From NCBI GenBank assembly GCA_016929525.1, contig JAFGIP010000047.1:1-39704 (forward strand): 39,704 nt of DNA. The letters run 5' to 3'. The position numbers and the translations under genes are program-made. The DNA comes from Bacteroidales bacterium. Its GTDB lineage: Bacteria; Bacteroidota; Bacteroidia; Bacteroidales; UBA10428. Below the pieces are notes generated by a model that saw only the letters and a list, made by a program, of their open reading frames with translations, made no database searches and was not told the DNA's origin. Shown one piece after another: positions 8,763 to 17,065 of this stretch. Positions within the stretch are counted from its first letter, which is position 1. Each line of letters begins with the position of its first letter.

Positions 8763-10175
8763 ATGAAACAATTGATTGAAAAATATGGGTTGAGAGATTT
8801 GATACGATTTTCAGTAACTCTGATAATATATATCTTATGGGTAATTTGGGTTGGTATTTACTGGTTTTTATTGGGAATACCTATAATCGTTGATATATAC
8901 CTAACAAAAAAAGTCAACTGGACTCCCTGGAAAAAAAGAGAAGGCAAAAATCATTGGGCAATTGAATGGCTTGATGCTTTAATTTTTGCAGTTGTTGCCG
9001 TAACCATAATAAATATTTTTCTCTTTCAGAACTATAAAATACCAACCGGATCAATGGAAAAGTCATTACTCATCGGTGATCATCTTTATGTTAGCAAAGT
9101 CGCATACGGACCACGAATTCCAAACACACCATTCTCTGTTCCTTTTATGCAACATACAATTCCCGGAACTGATTCTAAATCCTATTCTGAACTAATTCAG
9201 TGGCCGTATAAGCGTTTAGCAGGAACAGGTAAAGTAAAAAGAAACGATCCCGTTGTATTTAATTTTCCTGCCGGTGATACAGTAATTCGCAATAAAGCTT
9301 ACCAAAGTGTAAGTATCTATCATTTAATTCGATTTGAAGCAGAAGAAAGACTTAAGATGCGCGACCAGTATGCAAATAAGCCTCTTAAAACAGACAAAGA
9401 ATATTATAATCTTGCCCGACAGGATATATTAAAAGAACATGATATATTGGTTCGTCCTGTCGATAAACGAGATAACTATATTAAAAGATGTGTTGCCGTA
9501 CCAGGAGATTCACTTCAGATTATTCAGGGTGTTGTATATATTAATGGTGAAAAACAGGTTGATATTAAGGGCCTGCAGTACGATTATGCAGTTTTTACTG
9601 ATGGCAGAAGATTAAATTCAAAAAAGCTGATGAAATTAGGTGTAAACAAAGATGACCTTGAATATACAGGCGATCTTAGCATTTTGAAAGTTCCCCTGAC
9701 ACAGGAAATGAAATCCGAAATTGAAAAGAATGCACTGGTACAGACCATTCGGCCGCTTTTCCAGCAAGAAGATTATTATGATTACCAAATGTTCCCGCAT
9801 AGCAATAAATATCAATGGAACCTTGATTACTACGGACCGATCTATATCCCGAAAAAAGGTGCAACAGTAGAAATAAACATGGAAAGTCTGCCTCTTTTTA
9901 AGCGTATCATTGGCTACTATGAAAATAATGACCTTGTTGTGAAAGACAGCACTATTTATATAAACGGTGAAATTACCAATTCATACACCTTTAAAATGGA
10001 TTATTACTGGATGATGGGTGACAACAGGCACCGTAGCCTTGATTCTCGCTACTGGGGTTATGTGCCGGAAGATCATATTGTTGGGAAACCAAAATTTATA
10101 TGGTTATCTCTGAATCGAGACAAATCTTTTCCAGCCAATATCAGGTTGAAGAGAATGTTTAAAGGAATTAAATAG
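8763..10175 (+). CDS. lepB: signal peptidase I (second tandem copy)
   Basis: A 470-residue paralogue of the preceding gene, 14 bases downstream. It has the same plan: membrane segments near residues 12-48 and 70-88, Ser97 in IPTGSMEKSLLIGD, Lys241 in KRCVAVPGDS, and GDNRHRSLDSRYWGYVPEDHIVG near the end. The Ser-Lys distance is 144 residues, even longer than in the first copy. Both copies keep every catalytic residue, so both are expected to be active, perhaps on different substrates. The ends of the two proteins resemble each other closely while the middle insertion differs, which fits an old duplication. Last gene of the operon; a short convergent gap of 50 bases follows. Confidence 0.95.
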   Translation: MKQLIEKYGLRDLIRFSVTLIIYILWVIWVGIYWFLLGIPIIVDIYLTKKVNWTPWKKREGKNHWAIEWLDALIFAVVAVTIINIFLFQNYKIPTGSMEKSLLIGDHLYVSKVAYGPRIPNTPFSVPFMQHTIPGTDSKSYSELIQWPYKRLAGTGKVKRNDPVVFNFPAGDTVIRNKAYQSVSIYHLIRFEAEERLKMRDQYANKPLKTDKEYYNLARQDILKEHDILVRPVDKRDNYIKRCVAVPGDSLQIIQGVVYINGEKQVDIKGLQYDYAVFTDGRRLNSKKLMKLGVNKDDLEYTGDLSILKVPLTQEMKSEIEKNALVQTIRPLFQQEDYYDYQMFPHSNKYQWNLDYYGPIYIPKKGATVEINMESLPLFKRIIGYYENNDLVVKDSTIYINGEITNSYTFKMDYYWMMGDNRHRSLDSRYWGYVPEDHIVGKPKFIWLSLNRDKSFPANIRLKRMFKGIK

Positions 10176-10225
10176 TAAACCTAAAAATTAGCATAAGCGC
10201 ATACTTGTAACTGGTTTGCATTTTT

Positions 10226-11800
10226 TCAGAATGGAAAATCTTCTATTTCTCCTGTCTCAACTTGTTCCTGAATCTGTGGTTTTTGAGCTTTTTCATGAAC
10301 CTTGTTTGGAATTACCCATATTGCCACATGCGGGTCTTCTACAGGACACGCATATTCACATGCACCACAACCAACACAGATATCAGGATTAATCTCAGGA
10401 ATAGTAAGTTCGTTCTTATAAGGTACCATATGCACTGCCTGTGTCGGGCAATGCTCTGAACAAGACCCGCATGCTGTTCCTTCACTCTCAACAATACATA
10501 AATTTTGTTTAAAATATACTTTACCAATCTGAACCGTCTCTTTTTGTTCTTTTGTTAAAGCTGTAATGGCTCCTGTTGGACATACTTCACCACAACGAGT
10601 GCATTCGTAATTACAGAAACCTGTCTTATTATTCATCCGTGGTAACATCATTCCAATAAATCCATACTCAAGAAAGGCTGGCTGCAAAACTTTGGAAGGA
10701 CAAACAGAAATACATAATTGACAACCAACACAGTAATCTTTCAAGTGCTCAATGTTCAGCGATCCCGGTGGGCTGATAGGACCTCTCTGGCAGAATCTTC
10801 CTTTACTTCCTTTTTCATAATCATGATCGTCATTAGTGTTTGCGAATATGGGTTGCACAGCAAAAAATAACAGACCGGCTTTAATAAAATCACGCTTTGA
10901 ACTGGACGTCGTTTCTAAAGATTTCGCTCCAAAACTCCTCCAAGTATTTTTATATCCTATTGATTCGTCGTTACAGGAAGTAATGCAATTAAAACAAGAA
11001 ACACATCTCGATTCATCAATAGTAAGATTTTTAATATTTATACAGTTGGTTTTGCATACAACCTGGCAATTACCGCATCTTGTGCAGCTATTACTATTGA
11101 TCCTGATCTTTAGAAATGAAACCTTCGAAACCAATCCAAGGATTGCCCCAACAGGACATATTGAATTACAAAATAATCGGTATCGGAAAAAGACCATTAC
11201 TGAGATCAATAAAAAAATTGTAAGCCCAAAGAGAAATGGTAAAGGATAAAATATCTTTTGTATAATCGGTTGAATGGAGCTTATACCAACAGCCATCAAT
11301 ATTTTTGATAATATATTGTTAGCTGCTATAAAAAAAGGCTGGTATAAATTTGATGCTATCCTGCCAAAATTTGCATATGGATCCAGCAGATTAACCGAAA
11401 TAATACCGGTAAAAAATAACGAAATAATAAAAAGTGCCAGAATGGAATAACGTAAAATATTTAAAGGTTTTTTAAACCGCAGTTTCATTTTACTCAGAAA
11501 TGGGATTTTTCTCCTTAAAAATGCCAGTATATCCTGCATAATTCCCAATGGACAAAAAACTGAGCAATATACGCGTCCTGATAAAAAAGTAATAAATAAT
11601 ATTATAATGAAACCCGTGGCCAGAACCCCGCCAACGTTAATAAATCTAATAAAAGACGGTATCAGCTGAAAATACGTAAATGAAACAGTTAATTCCCATG
11701 GAAGCTTTGCCGTTACATCTGAAAATATTATAATAAAACCTGAAAAGAATAACAGAGCAACAGATATTCTAACTTTTCTTAACCACCTCTGGTTTTTCAT
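10226..11800 (-). CDS. membrane polyferredoxin, NapH-like and NapG-like regions fused
   Basis: A 524-residue Fe-S protein. Residues 1-225 are membrane-bound (several helices) and hold two CxxxCP motifs, Cys79/Cys83 and Cys211/Cys215, as in NapH/NosR/CcoG-type proteins. Two 4Fe-4S motifs follow (Cys239-249 and Cys266-276). At residues 301-320, SKRDFIKAG plus a hydrophobic stretch looks like a Tat-type signal inside the chain, with Lys302-Arg303 instead of Arg-Arg. After it come four more cluster motifs at Cys357-367, 396-407, 435-451 and 475-485. This order equals NapH fused to NapG. It likely passes quinol-derived electrons across the membrane to an exported acceptor. Its ATG overlaps the DUF362 stop in a TGATG junction. 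No terminal enzyme is seen nearby. Confidence 0.85.
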   Translation of the reverse strand: MKNQRWLRKVRISVALLFFSGFIIIFSDVTAKLPWELTVSFTYFQLIPSFIRFINVGGVLATGFIIILFITFLSGRVYCSVFCPLGIMQDILAFLRRKIPFLSKMKLRFKKPLNILRYSILALFIISLFFTGIISVNLLDPYANFGRIASNLYQPFFIAANNILSKILMAVGISSIQPIIQKIFYPLPFLFGLTIFLLISVMVFFRYRLFCNSICPVGAILGLVSKVSFLKIRINSNSCTRCGNCQVVCKTNCINIKNLTIDESRCVSCFNCITSCNDESIGYKNTWRSFGAKSLETTSSSKRDFIKAGLLFFAVQPIFANTNDDHDYEKGSKGRFCQRGPISPPGSLNIEHLKDYCVGCQLCISVCPSKVLQPAFLEYGFIGMMLPRMNNKTGFCNYECTRCGEVCPTGAITALTKEQKETVQIGKVYFKQNLCIVESEGTACGSCSEHCPTQAVHMVPYKNELTIPEINPDICVGCGACEYACPVEDPHVAIWVIPNKVHEKAQKPQIQEQVETGEIEDFPF

Positions 11801-12720
11801 CAGATTGAAATTCTCTTTATATTCAGTGAATCAAGATTTGTTGTGCCAATGTTTAATTCTTCTGCAAGACCTATATGTTTTACCCTTTCAGTATCAATTC
11901 CAAATATTTTAGTAGCCGCTGTATCAACTGCAACAATATCTTTCGAAACCAGTAAATATTTCATTGTTGCTACATCATTAACAGATACACCACGCGGTCC
12001 GTTTCTTTTCATAACCCTGTAGCCATCTATAACATTTAAAGTTGGTTTACAGAAAGTAGTAAAATCAGCAATGCACTGGTGAAGGCCATTTGCATGATAG
12101 TAATGCCTGTTCCAAACAACACCCATGAGGTTTTTCATAGAAAAAGACACCGAAGCACCTCCGTGATGTTTTAAAACCGGCACATTAATAAACACATCCG
12201 ATTCCAATATCAGTTCATGCACTTTGGTTTCTTTGAGAATAATTCCCTTTGGAATTTCTACTTTATGATAATGACTTTGGTCTTTCCCTGTTACTATCTG
12301 ACCTCCGATATCTTTTACCGCTTTTTCAATTCCTGAATTCTTATAGCAACGTGTCCATTCATCACAGGTGTTATCGAATACAGTAACCTTTTTTGCGCCT
12401 GCTACAAGGCATTGCTTTACTATCTCACCAACAAGTTCAGGATTGGTATTAGCACCTCTCTCGGGAGATGCATCCCATCCAATATTAGGTTTTACGACAA
12501 CCGTCTGATTAGGCCTGACAATTGTACTTATCCCTCCCATTGCCTTCATAGCTTCAGCAAACATCGCTGCAGGCTCACCGTTCTTAACAGCAATCATATC
12601 GAAAGGCAGACTATGGTTAGTACCAGCTGCAATAACCGAATTCCATTTGCCCATTGAAAATAATGCCCCTGATGCTATTGATGCGACAACCGATTTACGA
12701 ATAAAGTCTCTTCTTTTCAT
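11800..12720 (-). CDS. DUF362 protein with a Tat signal peptide
   Basis: A 306-residue exported protein of the DUF362 family. The N-terminus MKRRDFIRKS followed by a hydrophobic stretch to about residue 32 is a twin-arginine signal, so the protein is probably folded, perhaps with a cofactor, before export. The DUF362 core shows VVVKPNIGWDASPERGANTNPE, VTVFDNTCDEW, and NVPVLKHHGGASVSFSMKNLMG. Several conserved Cys and His residues could bind metal, but no 4Fe-4S motif is present. The biochemical function of DUF362 is not established. The TGATG overlap with the polyferredoxin gene shows tight coupling, so the ferredoxin may feed electrons to this protein or its partner. Divergent from larC across 168 bases in which I see no clear promoter. 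Confidence 0.88.
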   Translation of the reverse strand: MKRRDFIRKSVVASIASGALFSMGKWNSVIAAGTNHSLPFDMIAVKNGEPAAMFAEAMKAMGGISTIVRPNQTVVVKPNIGWDASPERGANTNPELVGEIVKQCLVAGAKKVTVFDNTCDEWTRCYKNSGIEKAVKDIGGQIVTGKDQSHYHKVEIPKGIILKETKVHELILESDVFINVPVLKHHGGASVSFSMKNLMGVVWNRHYYHANGLHQCIADFTTFCKPTLNVIDGYRVMKRNGPRGVSVNDVATMKYLLVSKDIVAVDTAATKIFGIDTERVKHIGLAEELNIGTTNLDSLNIKRISI

Positions 12721-12888
12721 AGCAATTATGGTTTTTATATTCTCAAAGGAAAATTACCGAAATCATCCGGTATAACATGATTTTTGAGTATATTCCCCGC
12801 TAATTTATATTCGTTCTAAAATTCACTTTCAACAAACAGAATTTGTATGTGTTTGCCAATAATAAAATATTATAAGTAAAAGAAAATA

Positions 12889-14082
12889 ATGAAAATACTT
12901 TATTATGATTGTTTTGCCGGGATTAGTGGTGATATGAATCTGGGAGCATTAATAGATTTAGGTATCCCAAAAGATTATTTAGTTAAAGAGCTGGCCAAAC
13001 TTAATGTTAAAGGTTATAAAATTGAATTGGGTAATGAATTAAAAATGGGTATAAGCGGTACAAAAGCTAATGTAATATTGGATAGTGAAAAACATGGTCA
13101 TCACCATAATAAAAAACATGAGCACCGAAACTTAGCTGACATAGAGAAAATAATTGATAATAGTTCACTTAATGACAGAGTTAAAACAAAAAGTAAGGAA
13201 ATACTTAAATACATAGCAGAAGCCGAAGCAAAAATCCATTCTAAATCTATCGATAAAATACACTTTCATGAAGTCGGAGCAACAGATTCTATTATAGATA
13301 TTGTGGGTGCAGCCGTTTGTATCGATTATTTAAAACCGGATAAAATAATGGCATCAACAATCGAACTGGGTGGAGGATTTGTTCATTGCGCACACGGGGT
13401 ATTCCCTGTTCCGGCGCCAGCAACTGCTGAAATACTTAAAGATATACCCGTTAAAAAAGGCAAAGTCGATAAAGAAACGACAACTCCAACAGGAGCAGCA
13501 ATATTAAAAGCTTATGTCGATGAGTTTATTGATAATACAGCTTTTACAATAATAAAAACCGGCTATGGAATTGGTCATCATGATCTGGAAATACCAAATG
13601 TATTAAGAGTTTATATATGCGTAGGTGCGGAAGAAGGAATATATAATACTGCAGAAGCTATACTCATCGAATGCAATATAGATGATATGAACCCGGAACA
13701 TTACGATTATATCATCGAGAAGCTTTTTAATTTGGGAGCACAAGACGTTTACCTTGTACCAATAATCATGAAAAAGTCTCGACCGGCAAATCAGTTGTCA
13801 GTGCTGTGTGACGAAAAAGACAGAAAAAAAATCGAGGAATTCATTCTCATGGAAACATCTTCTCTTGGTTTGCGTTATCAAAATGTAACAAAAGCAATGT
13901 TAAAAAGAGAAATCATTAATATTGAAACTAAATACGGTCCGATAAGAATTAAAACAGCATATGCCAATGGTAAACCGATAAAGCATAAAGCTGAATACGA
14001 CGACTGTGCAGCTGCAGCCAAAAAATATGGCGTAAGCCTAAAAGAAATTTATACTGAAATTGATAAATGTTATAATGCTTAG
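12889..14082 (+). CDS. larC: nickel-pincer cofactor biosynthesis protein LarC
   Basis: A 397-residue LarC, the CTP-dependent enzyme that inserts nickel into the pyridinium-dithiocarboxylate mononucleotide to make the nickel-pincer nucleotide of lactate racemase and related enzymes. The family start is MKILYYDCFAGISGDMNLGA. A His-rich stretch at about residues 67-80 (HGHHHNKKHEH) may bind nickel. Further family blocks are HFHEVGATDSIIDIVGA, TTTPTGAAILKAY and ECNIDDMNPEHYDYI. The whole protein is one open frame, unlike Lactiplantibacillus plantarum, where larC is read through a programmed frameshift. It begins the larC-larB-wbqC run; larB follows after 12 bases. Confidence 0.94.
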   Translation: MKILYYDCFAGISGDMNLGALIDLGIPKDYLVKELAKLNVKGYKIELGNELKMGISGTKANVILDSEKHGHHHNKKHEHRNLADIEKIIDNSSLNDRVKTKSKEILKYIAEAEAKIHSKSIDKIHFHEVGATDSIIDIVGAAVCIDYLKPDKIMASTIELGGGFVHCAHGVFPVPAPATAEILKDIPVKKGKVDKETTTPTGAAILKAYVDEFIDNTAFTIIKTGYGIGHHDLEIPNVLRVYICVGAEEGIYNTAEAILIECNIDDMNPEHYDYIIEKLFNLGAQDVYLVPIIMKKSRPANQLSVLCDEKDRKKIEEFILMETSSLGLRYQNVTKAMLKREIINIETKYGPIRIKTAYANGKPIKHKAEYDDCAAAAKKYGVSLKEIYTEIDKCYNA

Positions 14083-14094
14083 ATTTAACATAAA

Positions 14095-14841
14095 ATGAAC
14101 GAAGAACAGTTAAGAAAAATTCTGGAAAAACTTAGGGAAGGGCAAATTAATACTGAAGAAGCATTAAATGCATTACGTGATTTTGACTATAAAGACCTCG
14201 ATTTTGCCAAAATTGATAATCACCGGCAATTGAGAACAGGATATCCCGAAGTGGTTTTCGGTCAAAATAAAACTCCTGATCAGGCATTCGAAATTGTCAA
14301 ATATATGTTGGAGCACGAAAATAATATTCTTGTTACACGTACAAGCAAAGAGGTATATGATAAGGTTAAAAAGATAGCGCCTGAAGCTGAATTCAATGAA
14401 ATGGCTCAAACTCTTACAATTCGTAAAAAAAGAGAAAAGAAACCCGATACCCATATTGCTGTTGTTTCTGCAGGAACTTCTGATATGTCGGTTTCTGAGG
14501 AGGCAGCTATTACTGCAGAAATTTTTGATAATGAAGTAAAAAGATATTATGATGTTGGAGTTGCCGGTATACACAGATTTTACGATAAACTTAGTGAAAT
14601 AAGAAAAGCTCGTGTTGTAATTGTTGTAGCAGGTATGGAAGGGGCTCTGCCCAGCATTGTCGGAGGCATGGTAAATAAACCGGTAATTGCTGTTCCGACA
14701 TCAGTAGGATATGGTGCCAACTTTGGTGGTTTATCAGCACTGTTAGGCATGCTTACGAGTTGCGCAAGTGGTGTTAGTGTTGTGAACATTGATAATGGCT
14801 TTGGGGCAGGTTATCTTGCAAGTATGATCAATAAATTATAG
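14095..14841 (+). CDS. larB: nickel-pincer cofactor biosynthesis protein LarB
   Basis: A 248-residue LarB. In the pathway it carboxylates nicotinic acid adenine dinucleotide and cleaves it to the pyridinium biscarboxylate mononucleotide, the first step before LarE and LarC. The N-terminal helical part (about 1-110) is LarB-specific. The C-terminal part (about 120-248) is PurE-like, with VVSAGTSDMSVSEEAA, YDVGVAGIHR, VVVAGMEGALPSIVGGMV and PVIAVPTSVGYGANFGG. Length and motifs are normal. It lies between larC (12-base gap) and the WbqC gene (15-base gap), so all three are probably one transcript. No larE or larA is present in the window. Confidence 0.94.
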   Translation: MNEEQLRKILEKLREGQINTEEALNALRDFDYKDLDFAKIDNHRQLRTGYPEVVFGQNKTPDQAFEIVKYMLEHENNILVTRTSKEVYDKVKKIAPEAEFNEMAQTLTIRKKREKKPDTHIAVVSAGTSDMSVSEEAAITAEIFDNEVKRYYDVGVAGIHRFYDKLSEIRKARVVIVVAGMEGALPSIVGGMVNKPVIAVPTSVGYGANFGGLSALLGMLTSCASGVSVVNIDNGFGAGYLASMINKL

Positions 14842-14856
14842 ATCACTGATCTTATC

Positions 14857-15510
14857 ATGTCTGTTACTCAAAAAGTATTTCTTTCAACTGCCTATCTTCC
14901 AAATATTCAGTACATTTCAAAGTTTTTTTTAGGTAAGCCGGTTGAAATTGAAGTTTTCGATAATTATCAAAAGCAGAGTTATCGTAATCGCGCAACAATC
15001 TTAAGTGCCAGTGGTCCCCTTGACCTTGTTATACCGGTTAAAAGACCAAACGGTAATAATACACAAACATGCGATATTCTAATCGACTATGATACAAACT
15101 GGCAGCACAATCACTGGCATGCTATAAAGTCAGCATATAATCATAGTCCGTTTTTCGAAATATTCAAAGATGAGTTGAAACCATTATACAAAAAAAAGTT
15201 TAAATACCTGATAGACTGGAACTTCTTGCTCCTTGATGAAATATTTAAAATGGTTGGAATCAATATAGAATATGAAAGAAGTAAGCGTTACCAGCAACAA
15301 TCTTTAAAAATTATTGATTACAGGGAACAAATTCATCCAAAGAAAAGAATGAAAAAACCCGATCCTTATTTTATTCCTGTTCATTATTTTCAGGTTTTTA
15401 AAGATAAAAGTGGTTTCGTTCCAAATATGAGTTTTATTGATTTGTTATTCAGTGAAGGATCACAGGCAACAGATATCTGCAAAAAAAGCATTAAAAAAGA
15501 GCAATCGTAA
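14857..15510 (+). CDS. WbqC family protein
   Basis: A 217-residue protein of the WbqC-like family, seen in the opening VFLSTAYLPNIQYISKFF, then NRATILSASGPLDLVIPVKRPNG and HWHAIKSAYNHSPFFE. The family is named for a gene in O-antigen clusters, but its reaction is unproven. It is cytosolic, with no signal or membrane segment. It follows larB by 15 bases. From memory, in other Bacteroidales this gene often lies directly after the dapB-lepB-lepB run, so the lar and redox genes may be an insertion between them here. The stop codon lies in the loop of a terminator hairpin. Confidence 0.88.
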   Translation: MSVTQKVFLSTAYLPNIQYISKFFLGKPVEIEVFDNYQKQSYRNRATILSASGPLDLVIPVKRPNGNNTQTCDILIDYDTNWQHNHWHAIKSAYNHSPFFEIFKDELKPLYKKKFKYLIDWNFLLLDEIFKMVGINIEYERSKRYQQQSLKIIDYREQIHPKKRMKKPDPYFIPVHYFQVFKDKSGFVPNMSFIDLLFSEGSQATDICKKSIKKEQS

Positions 15511-15524
15511 TTGATTGCTCTTTG
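15493..15524. terminator. terminator shared by convergent genes
   Basis: A perfect 8-bp stem GAGCAATC (15499-15506) and GATTGCTC (15513-15520) with a 6-base loop that holds the WbqC stop codon. On the minus strand it is followed by six T, so it best serves the FadL-like gene ending at 15558. The plus-strand tail is weaker (TTTG). Confidence 0.75.
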
Positions 15525-15557
15525 TAGTAATTTTATAAAAATCAACACTTTAATATC

Positions 15558-17030
15558 TTAGAACCTAAATCCGACTGTTGCAAGAAACCTTGTAGTTAAC
15601 TGATTCAGGTTGGTTGTATAATAATCTCTATAAGAAAGCTTATAAAGTTCGAGCCGTTTTTCATTTAATAGGCTATTCCATCCCAGATCAAATGAAAAAT
15701 TACCGGTTCTGAAACCAATTCCGGCACTGTAACTAAGATGATACGATTCAACATTAATATCTTCTTCGCTATATGGACTTCCATAATACCCAAACCCTCC
15801 TCTCAAATAAAGTGACGAAAACCGAAATTCAGCTCCTGATTTAATATTAATTGCATCAGTGTATTTGTACTTAATTACCTGGTTTTCCGGACTAAAATCT
15901 TCACCGCCGGTACCCTTTCTCAGCCTCATACTAGAATAGTCTATATATTCAATATCAGTACTTATTATTGCGACTTTACCAAGCATTATCCCAATACTTC
16001 CAATAAATTTTGCCGGAGTAAGTATTCGATAATCGTAAAGATATGGATCAACATAATATCCATCGTTATCAACTGGAAAATAAGTGCCATCAATATAGGC
16101 TGATTGAATATTTGTATTATAAGTACTGCTTAATACAAAAATAGAAGGTGTATGGAATGCAATACCCAGTCTAAGAAAGCGCATTGGTTTGCCAATAACG
16201 CCAAATTTCCCGTTAAATCCAGCTCCGTTAACAGAAAGGGTCTCAGAAAATCTGAAATACCTGTTATCAAGATATTCCTGATCTGTATCAAATTCACTAA
16301 TTACAGAATTGGATTTGTATGACACGGGAACAATGCCAAAAGTGGCACCGAAATATAACAAATGATTATAGTTAAATCCAGCTGCCAGAGTCCATTCGCT
16401 CATTCTACCGGACTGTTCGAAATAAATAACCTGTCTGCCTGGTAGAAGCATATCAGGGTTCACATAATATTCACCTGTTTCTTCATCGTAGAGTATGTTT
16501 CCGGCATCTACAAAAAGGGCATCAGTATAAAAATCGAGAGGATTATTATTAGCTGTTCCAGCGAAATAATCTGCTAAAGACGACTCAGGATTTACCCCCT
16601 GTATGCTAATACTGCTATTAAAATTGTTAATTCTGTTAAAACCAACAGCAAAACTGGCACTTACAAATCCTTCATCGCCAAATACCTTAGTACCAACATA
16701 TCCAAAATTATTTAAATTGAAATTATATTTATAATCTTCATCCTCCTCATTAAAATATCTCGATTTAACATTACTATAATAAATTTCGGGAGTAAATACT
16801 AATTCCGATTTTCGATATACTCCCAAGCCCGCAGGATTTTGAGAAACAGAGTAAAAATCTCCTCCAAGTGCACCAAAAGCTCCTCCCATTGCTACAGACC
16901 GGGCTGTACCCCCGGGGTAAGTTTGAGAATATCTTAAAGCATCATTCCAATCGAGGTAATAAACCAGTTGCTGAGAATATAGCTGAATACACGTTAATGT
17001 TGATATGACCAAAGGTATTAACCTTTTCAT
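15558..17030 (-). CDS. OmpP1/FadL/TodX-family outer-membrane protein
   Basis: A 490-residue outer-membrane beta-barrel with a signal peptide of about 20 residues (cleavage near LYSQQ). The mature N-terminus has the family block GTARSVAMGGAFGALGGDFYSVSQNPAG, close to the FadL hatch region. The remainder is alternating beta-strand sequence, and the chain ends in Phe (VGFRF), as outer-membrane barrels do for BAM recognition. The family takes up hydrophobic compounds; the substrate here is unknown. The ATG at 17030 starts the signal peptide. It lies 35 bases after the Tyr-rich secreted protein gene on the same strand and may be co-transcribed with it. Confidence 0.9.
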   Translation of the reverse strand: MKRLIPLVISTLTCIQLYSQQLVYYLDWNDALRYSQTYPGGTARSVAMGGAFGALGGDFYSVSQNPAGLGVYRKSELVFTPEIYYSNVKSRYFNEEDEDYKYNFNLNNFGYVGTKVFGDEGFVSASFAVGFNRINNFNSSISIQGVNPESSLADYFAGTANNNPLDFYTDALFVDAGNILYDEETGEYYVNPDMLLPGRQVIYFEQSGRMSEWTLAAGFNYNHLLYFGATFGIVPVSYKSNSVISEFDTDQEYLDNRYFRFSETLSVNGAGFNGKFGVIGKPMRFLRLGIAFHTPSIFVLSSTYNTNIQSAYIDGTYFPVDNDGYYVDPYLYDYRILTPAKFIGSIGIMLGKVAIISTDIEYIDYSSMRLRKGTGGEDFSPENQVIKYKYTDAINIKSGAEFRFSSLYLRGGFGYYGSPYSEEDINVESYHLSYSAGIGFRTGNFSFDLGWNSLLNEKRLELYKLSYRDYYTTNLNQLTTRFLATVGFRF

Positions 17031-17065
17031 AGTATGATTTGATTTTGGTTTTACAATATGTATAA

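Noticed and set aside
10836-11249. 137-codon open frame opposite the polyferredoxin gene
   Set aside because: It is the antisense of a well-supported Fe-S protein; its sequence shows no domain or signal and has no promoter.
12889-14082. Programmed frameshift in larC, as in Lactiplantibacillus
   Set aside because: The gene is one continuous frame with all family blocks in order.
14173-14574. 133-codon open frame opposite larB
   Set aside because: Antisense shadow of larB with unnatural composition (runs of Ile, Phe, Asn).
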